From NCBI GenBank assembly GCA_003142375.1, contig PLME01000024.1, forward strand, positions 1 to 64,000: a DNA stretch of 64,000 bases, in the 5' to 3' direction. A program made the translations under genes and the position numbers. Under the pieces are notes generated by a model, which saw only the letters and a program-made list of their open reading frames with translations, did no database searches and had not been told where the DNA came from. Below, piece by piece: positions 1 through 8,279 of the stretch; within the stretch, counting starts at the first letter, position 1, and every line of letters starts with the position of its first letter. Source of the DNA: Dehalococcoidia bacterium. Lineage in GTDB: Bacteria; Chloroflexota; Dehalococcoidia; GIF9; UBA5629.

Positions 1-66
1 GGAGAGCCCCCACATTATTTTAATGGTGCATTTTGAGAGTTTGTCCTCGGTCAAGATTGATTTATC

Positions 67-513
67 CTAATTAGATCCAGCTAATATCTTCTTTACGGTC
101 AAAAGCACCCGGTAGTCTTCCACTGATATCTTCTTGCCTAACTCCGGGTATGGCTGTACGTGTGAGGTGATTTCATATTTCTTATAAATGGTACTGCCGT
201 AGTTGTCGCTCAAGCCCGGTTCGCTCAGTACTATTTTCGTTAAATCACTGCCGTCGCTAACCTGCAAGACGCAGCTCACTCTACCCTGCCAGATACAGGT
301 CGCACCTCTGGGACACCGGCTGTCCGCCTGTATACCATCAAACTTTATAGTAAGTTGTTCCTCTTGTAACTCGGCGGTCTGGCCTATGGCCAGGGAGAAC
401 TCATTATTGAGAGAGGCTTTGATCGTGCCTTCACCAGCCTGACAACCGGATGAAATGGCCAATATTAACACTGAGGTGAGAAACAGAGTAAGTTTAAACA
501 TCCATTTGACCAT
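67..513 (-). CDS. small lipoprotein with a paired-Cys motif
   Basis: A 148-aa secreted protein of unknown function. It has a hydrophobic N-terminal signal (residues about 5-22) ending in a lipobox-like ISSGC, so it is probably anchored to the membrane by Cys24. The mature part carries the motif DSRCPRGATCIWQG, with two Cys five residues apart and a Trp. I know this motif from small uncharacterised lipoproteins, but no function is established. The ATG at 513 has a moderate purine-rich upstream stretch; the Met at residue 5 could also start it. It is divergent from the RNB nuclease gene. Confidence 0.7.
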   Translation of the reverse strand: MVKWMFKLTLFLTSVLILAISSGCQAGEGTIKASLNNEFSLAIGQTAELQEEQLTIKFDGIQADSRCPRGATCIWQGRVSCVLQVSDGSDLTKIVLSEPGLSDNYGSTIYKKYEITSHVQPYPELGKKISVEDYRVLLTVKKILAGSN

Positions 514-611
514 AACCCATTTCCCTAAAATTAGCTATACCTTTTCAGCATAGTATCGGTATGGAAATATGTCAATGGTTTTTTCCATGCAAGAAAGCTA
601 TGCAACGTGAG

Positions 612-640
612 TTACGCATTAATCGAAAACATACTATAAT
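612..640 (+). promoter_or_regulatory. promoter of the RNB nuclease gene, likely leaderless
   Basis: A consensus -10 box TATAAT lies at 635-640, with TTACGC at 612-617 and a 17-bp spacer. The ATG of the next gene begins at 647, which is where transcription from this -10 box would be expected to start. No Shine-Dalgarno sequence lies before that ATG. The mRNA is therefore probably leaderless or nearly so. Confidence 0.6.
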
Positions 641-646
641 CTACCT

Positions 647-2119
647 ATGTTGACTCATACTGATGGAAAAGGAAGAGATATCCTGGAGCGGATCGCCTGC
701 CGTGTGATGGTGGAGCGCGGTTTCCTGCCCGATTTTTCAACGGAAGCCATTAATCAACTTGCGAAGATCACGGAAGTCCCTGGAGAAACGGGAGTTGCTA
801 CAAGGGATTTGCGCAACCTGCTATGGGCATCGATCGACAATGATGATTCCCTTGATCTGGACCAGCTTACGGTGGCAGAAGCCCTGCCGGATAATACGGT
901 GAGGATCCGTGTAGCAGTAGCCGACGTAGACATACTGGTAAAAAGGGACACGGCCATTGATGAGCATGCCCACCAGAACACAACTTCGATCTATACGGCC
1001 GGTAAGACTTTCCCCATGCTCCCGGAGAAGCTGTCTACCGGTCTCACCTCCCTCAATTTCCAGGAAGACCGCCCGGCTATCGTGATCGAAATGGTGATCG
1101 ATGATGCCGGCGAGGTGCAGTACCCGGATATATACATTGCCTCGGTGCATAACTATGCCAAACTAGCCTATAGGAGCGTAGGGGCCTGGCTGGAAGGTAT
1201 AGGGCTTGTTCCGGAGGCAATTAAAGCTGCCCCAGCTCTGGCCGATAATCTCCGCACGCAGGACCGGGTAGCCCAGAAATTAAAGGCCAAGAGGCATGAA
1301 CACGGCGCCTTGGATTTGCAGACATTGGAAGCCCGCCCGGTCTTTGCAGGAGACATGATCAAGGACCTGCAGGTGGAGGTAAAGAACAGGGCCACTGAGC
1401 TGATCGAGGATTTCATGATAGCGGCAAACGACGTGACAGCGCGTTTTCTCCGCGACAAGCAGGTCCCGTCGTTGAGACGTGTAGTCCGCACTCCCAAACG
1501 TTGGGACAGGATCGTGGAGATCGCCGCTCAGCATAATTACCAGCTTCCCGCAGAACCCGATTCAAAGGCGCTTGCGCTCTTTCTAACCGCGCAAAAAACA
1601 GCCGACCCGGTGACTTTTCCCGACCTTTCACTCTCCGTAATCAAGCTGCTGGGATCAGGTGAATACATCGTCGAGCTTCCAAACGAGACTGCGCCAGGCC
1701 ACTTCGGCCTGGCCGTCCAGGACTATACGCATTCCACGGCCCCCAACCGCCGATTCCCCGACCTGATTACTCAGCGCATCCTTAAAGCTACCCTGGCGGG
1801 GTCACCCATGCCATATAACCAGGACGAGTTGGTGGAGTTGGCTGCCCATTGCACACAGAAGGAAGATGATGCCAACAAAGTGGAACGGCAGGTAGCCAAA
1901 TCGGCTGCCGCCATGCTCCTCTCTTCAAGAATAGGAGACCGGTTTGATGCAATCTGCACGGGTGCTGCAGACAAGGGGACATGGGTGCGCATCTTCAATC
2001 CGCCCGCTGAAGGCCGTCTGGTCAGCGGCTTTCAAGGCATCGACGTCGGTATCCGGCTGAAAGTGCAATTGATCCGCACCGATGTGGAGAAAGGATTTAT
2101 TGATTTTAAGAAGGCCTGA
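647..2119 (+). CDS. RNB-domain exoribonuclease (RNase II/R family, short form)
   Basis: A 490-aa 3'-5' exoribonuclease of the RNase II family. The RNB catalytic domain starts near residue 50. The acidic cluster is D64, D70 and D72, but the fourth position, Asp in E. coli RNase II, is Gln73 (IDNDDSLDLDQ). The C-terminal RNB signature YTHSTAPNRRFPDL is present around residue 365, with the arginine pair that contacts RNA. An S1-like tail follows. N-terminal cold-shock domains are missing, so it is shorter than RNase R (about 750 aa). The Gln variant may be normal for this short subfamily. It stands alone and converges with the zinc-ribbon gene downstream. Confidence 0.85.
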   Translation: MLTHTDGKGRDILERIACRVMVERGFLPDFSTEAINQLAKITEVPGETGVATRDLRNLLWASIDNDDSLDLDQLTVAEALPDNTVRIRVAVADVDILVKRDTAIDEHAHQNTTSIYTAGKTFPMLPEKLSTGLTSLNFQEDRPAIVIEMVIDDAGEVQYPDIYIASVHNYAKLAYRSVGAWLEGIGLVPEAIKAAPALADNLRTQDRVAQKLKAKRHEHGALDLQTLEARPVFAGDMIKDLQVEVKNRATELIEDFMIAANDVTARFLRDKQVPSLRRVVRTPKRWDRIVEIAAQHNYQLPAEPDSKALALFLTAQKTADPVTFPDLSLSVIKLLGSGEYIVELPNETAPGHFGLAVQDYTHSTAPNRRFPDLITQRILKATLAGSPMPYNQDELVELAAHCTQKEDDANKVERQVAKSAAAMLLSSRIGDRFDAICTGAADKGTWVRIFNPPAEGRLVSGFQGIDVGIRLKVQLIRTDVEKGFIDFKKA

Positions 2120-2213
2120 CATACGCATTTGCAAGCAGTGGCCATCTTTTAGGCAGCTTGCTTTGGGACTAATCAATTACTATTTTTAATAGTAGTACAG
2201 CCGCCTCCACTGA

Positions 2214-2876
2214 TTACTGCTGTGTGTACCTGCTGCAACTGCCGCCGACACATACTCCCCAATTGGGATAAATGCTCCTTAAGTAAGAATCGGCGCCGGG
2301 GTTAGAAGAGCCGGGCGGGATATATAAGCTAGAACTGGACGGACTAGGTATTGTACTGTAGATACCGGAGGAAAGCGTATCCGCCGACGGCGAAATATTC
2401 GGCGTCTGCAAAATATCCGGCGTCGGTGTTGCATTCGGCTTGGGGCTGTAGAGCTGCGCCGGATGAATCGCCTGCGAAGTATCGGTTGACCCTGTGCTTG
2501 ATTGATTAACGACAGGTTTAGACAAAAGCGAATTACTGGCTGCCAGGCTGATAGGAATAGCTAAAAACACTATCGCTCCCAGCAACGAAAGCAACACTGC
2601 GGGCCAGGCACTCCTGTTGCCGTGACCTCCGGTGTGACCGTACTTAATATGGGTGTCGCCATATACGGTCGCTCCGTACATGGTATCGCCGTCCGTGGAA
2701 ACCGTTGCCGGCCAATTCAGATCATTGCGGCATATCGGGCAATTAATAAAAGTATTATCAACCCAGGCGCTGCAATGCGGGCAGTTGTAATAGAAAGGAC
2801 TGTAGCAACTACTACAGGTCTTGACCCCGACAATATTGTGGGAGCCGCATCTATAACACGGAAATGTGTGCTGCAT
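2214..2876 (-). CDS. double zinc-ribbon protein with one membrane segment
   Basis: A 220-aa protein of unknown function. Residues 1-55 hold four CxxC knuckles (CYRC, CSSC, CPHC, CPIC), which form two zinc ribbons. One transmembrane helix (about residues 90-115) follows, then a Ser/Pro/Thr-rich low-complexity tail ending with a WGVCVGGSC motif. The layout suggests cytoplasmic zinc ribbons and an outside tail, as in many bacterial zinc-ribbon membrane proteins. The partner is unknown. The ATG start has a weak GAGTGA upstream. Confidence 0.7.
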   Translation of the reverse strand: MQHTFPCYRCGSHNIVGVKTCSSCYSPFYYNCPHCSAWVDNTFINCPICRNDLNWPATVSTDGDTMYGATVYGDTHIKYGHTGGHGNRSAWPAVLLSLLGAIVFLAIPISLAASNSLLSKPVVNQSSTGSTDTSQAIHPAQLYSPKPNATPTPDILQTPNISPSADTLSSGIYSTIPSPSSSSLYIPPGSSNPGADSYLRSIYPNWGVCVGGSCSRYTQQ

Positions 2877-3052
2877 TATTCACTCGTAAATATAGGCCTT
2901 TTCTATATTGCCCCAGTGCTATTATAGCGACGTGATCGGCATTATTGCAAAATCGGCAACTCCAAAGAACTAAAAATAGGATATGGTTTGGACCTGAAAA
3001 TCAATTGTGCTGATGCCGGTAAATGCAGTCATCTGACACTGCAGAAACCAGG

Positions 3053-3310
3053 TTATTTGCCGTACTTCAATTTGGCAAACAGCATTATGCACATTAAAGC
3101 CGAGGAAATGGCATTCCAGATGATCATCGGCATCAGCCCCAGAGAAATACCATAAGCCAGCCAGCAGAGGCCGCCCGCCAGAAACAGCAGAGTGAATGAA
3201 AGGCTTATCTCACGCGCGCTCTTCAATTTGAACAGGCGCCAGACCTGGGGCACGATGCCCAGCGTAATAAATAAGCCTCCACTGAATCCAAGTACTTCTT
3301 GCCAAGTCAA
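3053..3310 (-). CDS. SemiSWEET / PQ-loop family transporter
   Basis: An 85-aa membrane protein with three predicted helices, the size of a bacterial SemiSWEET. The PQ-loop signature IVPQVWRLFKLKSAREIS sits at about residues 18-35. SemiSWEETs work as dimers that move sugars through the inner membrane; the substrate here cannot be told. The start is TTG at 3310, supported by a strong GGAAGGAGG nine bases upstream. It may be co-transcribed with the surface protein gene that follows it at lower coordinates on the opposite-facing map only by proximity, so no operon is claimed. Confidence 0.8.
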   Translation of the reverse strand: MTWQEVLGFSGGLFITLGIVPQVWRLFKLKSAREISLSFTLLFLAGGLCWLAYGISLGLMPMIIWNAISSALMCIMLFAKLKYGK

Positions 3311-3347
3311 AATTGCCGCCTCCTTCCTGTAGATTATAGATCCCCGA

Positions 3348-5111
3348 TTAATAGCGCGATCTTTGTTTCCCGATTTGTATTATGACGAATACTACCACCA
3401 ATAGTCCGCAAAAAGCGATCGCCACCAGTACGGGAAAGTTGGGTTGGGCGGCCTGTTCCTTCTCAGTTGCAACAGCCTTAACAGTGAAAGACGAGGTCAG
3501 ATTATCTATGGCTGCCGTGTAGGTGCCCGGTTCGTTCCTGGTCAGCGTGAAGCCAATGGTCTGGGAGCCGCCGCCGGGAAGCGTGACTTCCTTGCGGGCC
3601 TCCTCCGTGCCGTTTACCTGGAGAACAACTTCACGGGCAGCTTCCACAGCGGCGTTGTTAACAATTGTGGCAGACACCGTGAACGTCCCTGCAGCATCGG
3701 ACGTTGAATGAACCACGCTCAGGTTAGAAGTTGTGAATGCCGCTGCAGCCGGTAATTGAGTTATGATCTTTTGTACCAACAGTGCGTATACAGAAAAATG
3801 AGCTATTTTAGCGGTGACTGTTTTATGCAGTGTATCCACTGAAGACGGCAGCGGGATCCAGTTCTTGGAGGCCGTAAAGGCCGCAATGTAAAGCCCGGAC
3901 TCCGTCATATCCTGCTGAACTTCCGACGCATCATATTTGATCGTAAGGATAAGAGACGGATTAAAGCTGCTGTTATCAGGTCCAAAGCTATAGGCGACAA
4001 TCAAACCGGCACCGGGAGGAGGCGCCGGAGGATTGGCCATTTGAAGGACAGTTATCTGCTGACCTCCCCGGAGATTGAAAGTAGTATTATCAGCAAAATC
4101 CAGCCTTATCTTGCCATCGGAGCTATCCAAATCCCGGCCGGCAGTAAGCATACCGTTGTTGAGATTAAGATTGTCTGCTTTACCTGAAATAAAGCTACTT
4201 ATCACCTGCGGCGGTTGCGACGGCTGCAGCGGATTAACTTTTCCTAAAACAGCAACAGTGGTAAAAGACGGTAACTGTGCAGTAACGGTTTTGGCAATAG
4301 TGTTGACCGTCGATGACAGTGGTATCCACGAGGTACCGTTCCACCATGCCACATAAAGGTTGGGCTCGTTTACGCCCGGTGGCAGGCTGGTAGCATCGTA
4401 TTTCAAGGCTATGGCTGCTGCAGGGCTAACAGTAAAATTAGCGGGAGAAAAATCATAGGCCTGAATAAGTTTCAATCCCGGCGGAGGTACTGGAGGCGAT
4501 GCCTGGGCATTGAGGGTAAGCACGTGTGCGCCATTTGTAGTTATAGCCGTATTGGCCGAAAGGCTGAGGCTAACCTTTCCGTCGGCGCTACCGAGCCTTT
4601 TAGCTGTGGCAAGTAATCCATTATTGATGCTCAGCGAGTCTGCCTGTCCCAGGATATTTGCGGTTAAAGTAGTGCTTGTACTAGCAGTAGCATTAGAGGT
4701 GCTGGGTACCGTTAAAGCGGACACTGTGAAATCCAGCTTGGTAGACGATCCGGCTATGCAGCTTGCAGCTTTACCCTGGTATTCTCCGCTGACGTAAAAT
4801 TCGACAAAACTGCCCGACGGCGCACTTACTATAAACGGTTCAGCATAACCCCATTGCCCGTTGGAATCCGTTGTGGTTGAAGCAACCTGTTCGCCGTTGA
4901 CTACAGCATAAATTGTATATCCCGGGCCTACAGGCAAGCCATTCTTAGTAACTGTACCCAAGTACTGGTGACTGATGCATGACGGGCAATCGGCCAGGAC
5001 TGCCTGACCCATTAAGATGATACAGATGATTGCGGTGGCAAGTACCGCTGTCAGGTGAAGGATATCGAATTTAAAGACCGCAGGTCCCGAGCGTTTGAGT
5101 TTATGACCCAT
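3348..5111 (-). CDS. membrane-anchored surface protein with a duplicated domain
   Basis: A 587-aa exported protein. It has a signal peptide (residues about 18-40, VLA-DC), an N-terminal beta domain with four Cys, and two tandem copies of a beta-rich domain of about 140 aa (roughly 152-290 and 306-446). The copies share patterns such as ADSLSINNGLL / ADNLNLNNGML and PPGLKLIQAYDF / PPGAGLIVAYSF. A CARDB-like adhesion domain (about 460-545) and a C-terminal transmembrane helix (559-580) with a basic tail follow. The role is probably surface display or adhesion. It begins 36 bases after feoB on the same strand, so read-through is possible, but nothing in it suggests iron transport. Confidence 0.75.
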   Translation of the reverse strand: MGHKLKRSGPAVFKFDILHLTAVLATAIICIILMGQAVLADCPSCISHQYLGTVTKNGLPVGPGYTIYAVVNGEQVASTTTDSNGQWGYAEPFIVSAPSGSFVEFYVSGEYQGKAASCIAGSSTKLDFTVSALTVPSTSNATASTSTTLTANILGQADSLSINNGLLATAKRLGSADGKVSLSLSANTAITTNGAHVLTLNAQASPPVPPPGLKLIQAYDFSPANFTVSPAAAIALKYDATSLPPGVNEPNLYVAWWNGTSWIPLSSTVNTIAKTVTAQLPSFTTVAVLGKVNPLQPSQPPQVISSFISGKADNLNLNNGMLTAGRDLDSSDGKIRLDFADNTTFNLRGGQQITVLQMANPPAPPPGAGLIVAYSFGPDNSSFNPSLILTIKYDASEVQQDMTESGLYIAAFTASKNWIPLPSSVDTLHKTVTAKIAHFSVYALLVQKIITQLPAAAAFTTSNLSVVHSTSDAAGTFTVSATIVNNAAVEAAREVVLQVNGTEEARKEVTLPGGGSQTIGFTLTRNEPGTYTAAIDNLTSSFTVKAVATEKEQAAQPNFPVLVAIAFCGLLVVVFVIIQIGKQRSRY

Positions 5112-5147
5112 TACTTTTATTTTAGAGCGTTACGTAAGAACGTACAA

Positions 5148-7151
5148 TTAAAAGCCGGTCAAATGTGCTATTTGATATATCAAAATTGCCATTACGAACG
5201 ATACTACAAACTGAAAAGCTACGCTGAAAAGCGGCCAGCGCCAGCCGCCTGTCTCCTGTTTGATAGCTGCCACCGTTGCCACGCAGGGAATAAACAACAC
5301 CTGAAAAACCAGAAAAGATAGCGCGGCGGCAGGCGTCAGGATTTGCTTGAGCTGTTGGGATAGGTCTGTCCCATTTCCACCCAGTAATATGGCTAGGGTA
5401 GCTATGGTGTTTTCCTTGGCGACGAAGCTGGATAAAAGGGCAACCATCATCTGCCAGTTCAGGCCCATCAAGCGTCCTACCGGTTCAATCATTTTTCCGA
5501 ATTGCGCCAGGATACTATCGTTTATATTGCCGTTGGGTATTACCGAAAGCAGCCAGACAACCAGCGAGACTGCCAGGATAATAGTGCCGGCACGTTTTAT
5601 AAAAGCTAAAATGTTTTGCCAGGTAACTATGCCAATCAGCCTCGCATCTGGCACATGATACAAGGGCAACTCCATGATCAAAGCGCCGCTTTCTCCGCGA
5701 ATCACAAAGCGATTCAAAATTATTCCTACCAAAACAAGCATCAACAGGCTGAATATGATGATCCCAATGGAAACCAGCACCGCCTGACTTCCGAAGAAAG
5801 CCGCTGCCACAATAGCTATCACCGCCATCCTCCCCGAGCATGGGACCAGAGGCGTCAATAAAATAGTCAACAGACGGGCACGAGGGGAGTCTATTATGCG
5901 TGTCCCCAGCACGGCAGGAACGTTGCACCCGAAACCCAGCACCAGCGGCAGACACGACTTGCCGTGCAGGCCAAGCAAATGCATGAACCTGTCGGTCACG
6001 AAAGCTGCCCGCGCCGTATAGCCGATATCTTCCATGGCCGCCCATGCAGCAAAAAAGAAGAATAATATGGGGATAAAGGTCAATACGGTTCCCACACCAC
6101 TCAGCAATCCGTCGGCCAGGAAACTCTGGAACCAGATGGGCATAAAAGACAGGTTTCCATATACAAGAGCCCTGCCTTTCTCGATCAGGTTTACTTCTAA
6201 AAACTTCTGGATGGGAATGCCCAGGCTGTAGACCAGCCAGAAAATCAAACCTAAAATCCCGATAAGTATGAGCAGCCCGATTATGGGATGGGTTGCAGCC
6301 CGATCAATTCTTTCCGAAAATGAAACCCAGCCGATATGGGGCTTTTCCTGCGCAACCGCTACCATTTTTTCCACCCATTCGAAACGCAGTGTGGCTATAT
6401 CCACAGCCGCCGACTCATTGTCACCCAGGAAGTCATCCAGAATTCCCCAGCGGTCGGCCGGGCAGCGTTTGCGAATCAGCTTATTGATCTGATCATCGCC
6501 TTCCAGCAGCTTCATGGCAGTCCAGTGCTGAGGATAGGGGGCTGTAATCTCGGGCGTCAATAAACCGGCAACATGGTCTATGGTATCCTTTATCTCGCTG
6601 CCGTACTCAATGTGTTTAACTTCACGTGAGCCGACGGGGCGGTCGTATTCAAGCATTATCTGCTCCACCAGCTCTTTTAAACCCTTGTTTTTATTGGCTA
6701 TAACCGGTACGACGGGCACATTCAAGACAGATGCTAGGGCTTCGGGGTCTATTTTCATGCCCTGCTGATGGGCCACATCGATCATATTCAAAGCTATTAT
6801 CAGGCGCGGCGAAAGCTCAATAAGCTCGGCTACCAGATACAGATTACGCTCCAAACTGGCTGCATTGAGCACAGCTACAACCACATCGGGGTTGTCCTTG
6901 ACCAGATAGTCCCTGGCTATCTGTTCTTCAGCCGAGTTGGCTGTCAGGCTGTAAGTACCGGGCAAATCGACGATGTTTATGTTCCAATTGCCTCGCCTCA
7001 ACACGCCTGTTTTCTGCTCAATTGTCTTGCCGGGCCAGTTGCCTACATGCTGCGACAGGCCGGTCAAGAGGTTGAAGACCGTGCTCTTACCCACATTGGG
7101 AGCGCCTGCCAGCGCCACTACAATTGATTTCTCTTCCGTTTTTTCTAACAT
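5148..7151 (-). CDS. feoB: ferrous iron transporter FeoB
   Basis: A 667-aa Fe(II) transporter of the inner membrane. The N-terminal G domain shows G1 GAPNVGKS (16-23), G3 DLPG (62-65) and G4 NMID (122-125). A helical spacer domain follows, then a polytopic membrane domain from about residue 285 with the Gate and FeoB-C patterns (GFGCNVPAV, PCSGRMAV). The ATG overlaps the stop of the upstream regulator gene by seven bases, so the two are translationally coupled. Separate FeoA and FeoC genes are absent; the FeoA-like domains are fused to the regulator instead. Confidence 0.96.
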   Translation of the reverse strand: MLEKTEEKSIVVALAGAPNVGKSTVFNLLTGLSQHVGNWPGKTIEQKTGVLRRGNWNINIVDLPGTYSLTANSAEEQIARDYLVKDNPDVVVAVLNAASLERNLYLVAELIELSPRLIIALNMIDVAHQQGMKIDPEALASVLNVPVVPVIANKNKGLKELVEQIMLEYDRPVGSREVKHIEYGSEIKDTIDHVAGLLTPEITAPYPQHWTAMKLLEGDDQINKLIRKRCPADRWGILDDFLGDNESAAVDIATLRFEWVEKMVAVAQEKPHIGWVSFSERIDRAATHPIIGLLILIGILGLIFWLVYSLGIPIQKFLEVNLIEKGRALVYGNLSFMPIWFQSFLADGLLSGVGTVLTFIPILFFFFAAWAAMEDIGYTARAAFVTDRFMHLLGLHGKSCLPLVLGFGCNVPAVLGTRIIDSPRARLLTILLTPLVPCSGRMAVIAIVAAAFFGSQAVLVSIGIIIFSLLMLVLVGIILNRFVIRGESGALIMELPLYHVPDARLIGIVTWQNILAFIKRAGTIILAVSLVVWLLSVIPNGNINDSILAQFGKMIEPVGRLMGLNWQMMVALLSSFVAKENTIATLAILLGGNGTDLSQQLKQILTPAAALSFLVFQVLFIPCVATVAAIKQETGGWRWPLFSVAFQFVVSFVMAILIYQIAHLTGF

Positions 7152-8059
7152 GTTCTCGTATCTGGATAAATAATGATTTTCTCAGCCAGGTCCCGTCCCA
7201 GGGCAACCTCTGTATCGTGAACCTTGACCAGCACGGGACCGCTGCTGAAATTCTCCATCATCTTCACCATGCTGCCCGGTGTAAAACCCAGTGATAGGCA
7301 GCGTCCCAGCGAACTGCGTCCGCTCCCACAAGACCGAATGACCCCGGAATGGCCGCTGGCTAATTTACTGAGCGGCATATCCTCCTTGGTGACCGCTTCC
7401 CTGGTTTTAGACAACGGCCTTGCCAGCAGTACACCTGCCATCTCACTGTTAATCGAAATGTTTTTCCCTCCGGCCTCTATATCGATCGTGCCATCTTTAT
7501 TTTTTCTAACGATTGTTATAGGAATACCCGGCCGCAAACCCAATTTTTCTATTTTTCTCAGCAGGGCCGGGTCCTCCCTATCAACTGCCGAAACGCACAG
7601 GGGCTGAGAAGCTTGGTATTTCGACAAGGGGTACATACCCTTTTCATTTATTTTGCCGCTTTTATCGGGAATGGAATGACCGTGCGGACAGGTGTCAACA
7701 TTGCCCAGCACCTGCGAAAGGCCCTCTTCAATCTCCGGGGAGGTGACATGTTCCAGTTTACAAGCTTCTTCATGGACCTTATCCCACTTCATTCCCAGCA
7801 CATCAGTTAAAAACCTTTCCCATAAGCGGTGCCGCCTGATAACTGCTACAGCTTGCTCCCTCCCAAGGTCGGTGAGGACCGCCCCTTTGCTGGCCCTGTA
7901 GTTAATCAAACCTTTGCTTTCCAGGCTGCGCAGCATATCTGTAACAGCCGGGGGCGAGACCTTTAAATCCTCGGCCAGGGTAGACGTGGCGACCGGCTTC
8001 TCGGTTCTCTGCCTCTTATATATAGCTTCCAGGTATTCTTGCGTCCTTTCGCTTTCCAT
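7145..8059 (-). CDS. DtxR/MntR-family regulator fused to two FeoA-like domains
   Basis: A 304-aa metal-dependent repressor. Residues 1-65 form the DtxR winged helix; 66-135 form the dimerisation and metal-binding domain (RRHRLWERF, KLEHVTSPEIE, PHGHSIP). An SH3-like FeoA domain lies at about 140-215, and a second FeoA-type domain at about 227-300 (SGVIRSCGSG...LGFTPGSMV). Usual DtxR/MntR proteins are 140-230 aa and carry at most one such domain. The second domain probably supplies the FeoA function for the overlapping feoB. A good AGGAGG lies before the ATG. The gene sits just behind a perfect palindrome and is probably autoregulated by iron. Confidence 0.9.
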   Translation of the reverse strand: MESERTQEYLEAIYKRQRTEKPVATSTLAEDLKVSPPAVTDMLRSLESKGLINYRASKGAVLTDLGREQAVAVIRRHRLWERFLTDVLGMKWDKVHEEACKLEHVTSPEIEEGLSQVLGNVDTCPHGHSIPDKSGKINEKGMYPLSKYQASQPLCVSAVDREDPALLRKIEKLGLRPGIPITIVRKNKDGTIDIEAGGKNISINSEMAGVLLARPLSKTREAVTKEDMPLSKLASGHSGVIRSCGSGRSSLGRCLSLGFTPGSMVKMMENFSSGPVLVKVHDTEVALGRDLAEKIIIYPDTRTC

Positions 8060-8073
8060 GGGTCCCTCCTACA

Positions 8074-8105
8074 AATTAAGCCAGCTTAATTAAGCTGGCT
8101 TAATT
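8074..8105. promoter_or_regulatory. 32-bp perfect palindrome, likely iron-repressor operator
   Basis: Two 16-base half-sites, AATTAAGCCAGCTTAA and its exact reverse complement, meet at 8089/8090 with no mismatch. The palindrome lies 15 bases before the regulator ATG and overlaps the -10 box of the feo promoter. This is the position expected for a DtxR-type operator, but the binding protein is inferred from context only. Confidence 0.75.
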
Positions 8106-8131
8106 ATGACACCGTTGTCGAAATAACGCAA
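8103..8131 (-). promoter_or_regulatory. feo operon promoter
   Basis: On the minus strand TTGCGT (8126-8131) and CATAAT (8103-8108) are separated by 17 bases. The -10 box overlaps the edge of the palindrome at 8074-8105, so a bound repressor would block it. Confidence 0.5.
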
Positions 8132-8149
8132 ACTGCGCTGGCAAATTAC

Positions 8150-8168
8150 TTGCAGAATATTTCTGCAA
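8150..8168. promoter_or_regulatory. 19-bp inverted repeat, possible second operator
   Basis: TTGCAGAA, a TAT centre and TTCTGCAA form a perfect inverted repeat between the divergent regulator and lipoprotein genes. It is upstream of both promoters. It differs in sequence from the palindrome at 8074-8105, so another regulator may use it. Confidence 0.45.
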
Positions 8169-8226
8169 CCAAACAATGCTATTTCAGTTATACGTATGAA
8201 AGTATATGCTGTTTGATGACCAGACT

Positions 8227-8256
8227 TTGACATGATAAGACAAATTTTCTTACACT
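8227..8256 (+). promoter_or_regulatory. promoter of the lipoprotein cluster
   Basis: A consensus TTGACA (8227-8232) and TACACT (8251-8256) with an 18-bp spacer precede the lipoprotein gene starting at 8280. Confidence 0.5.
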
Positions 8257-8279
8257 ACATCAAACAAAAAGGAAATAAG

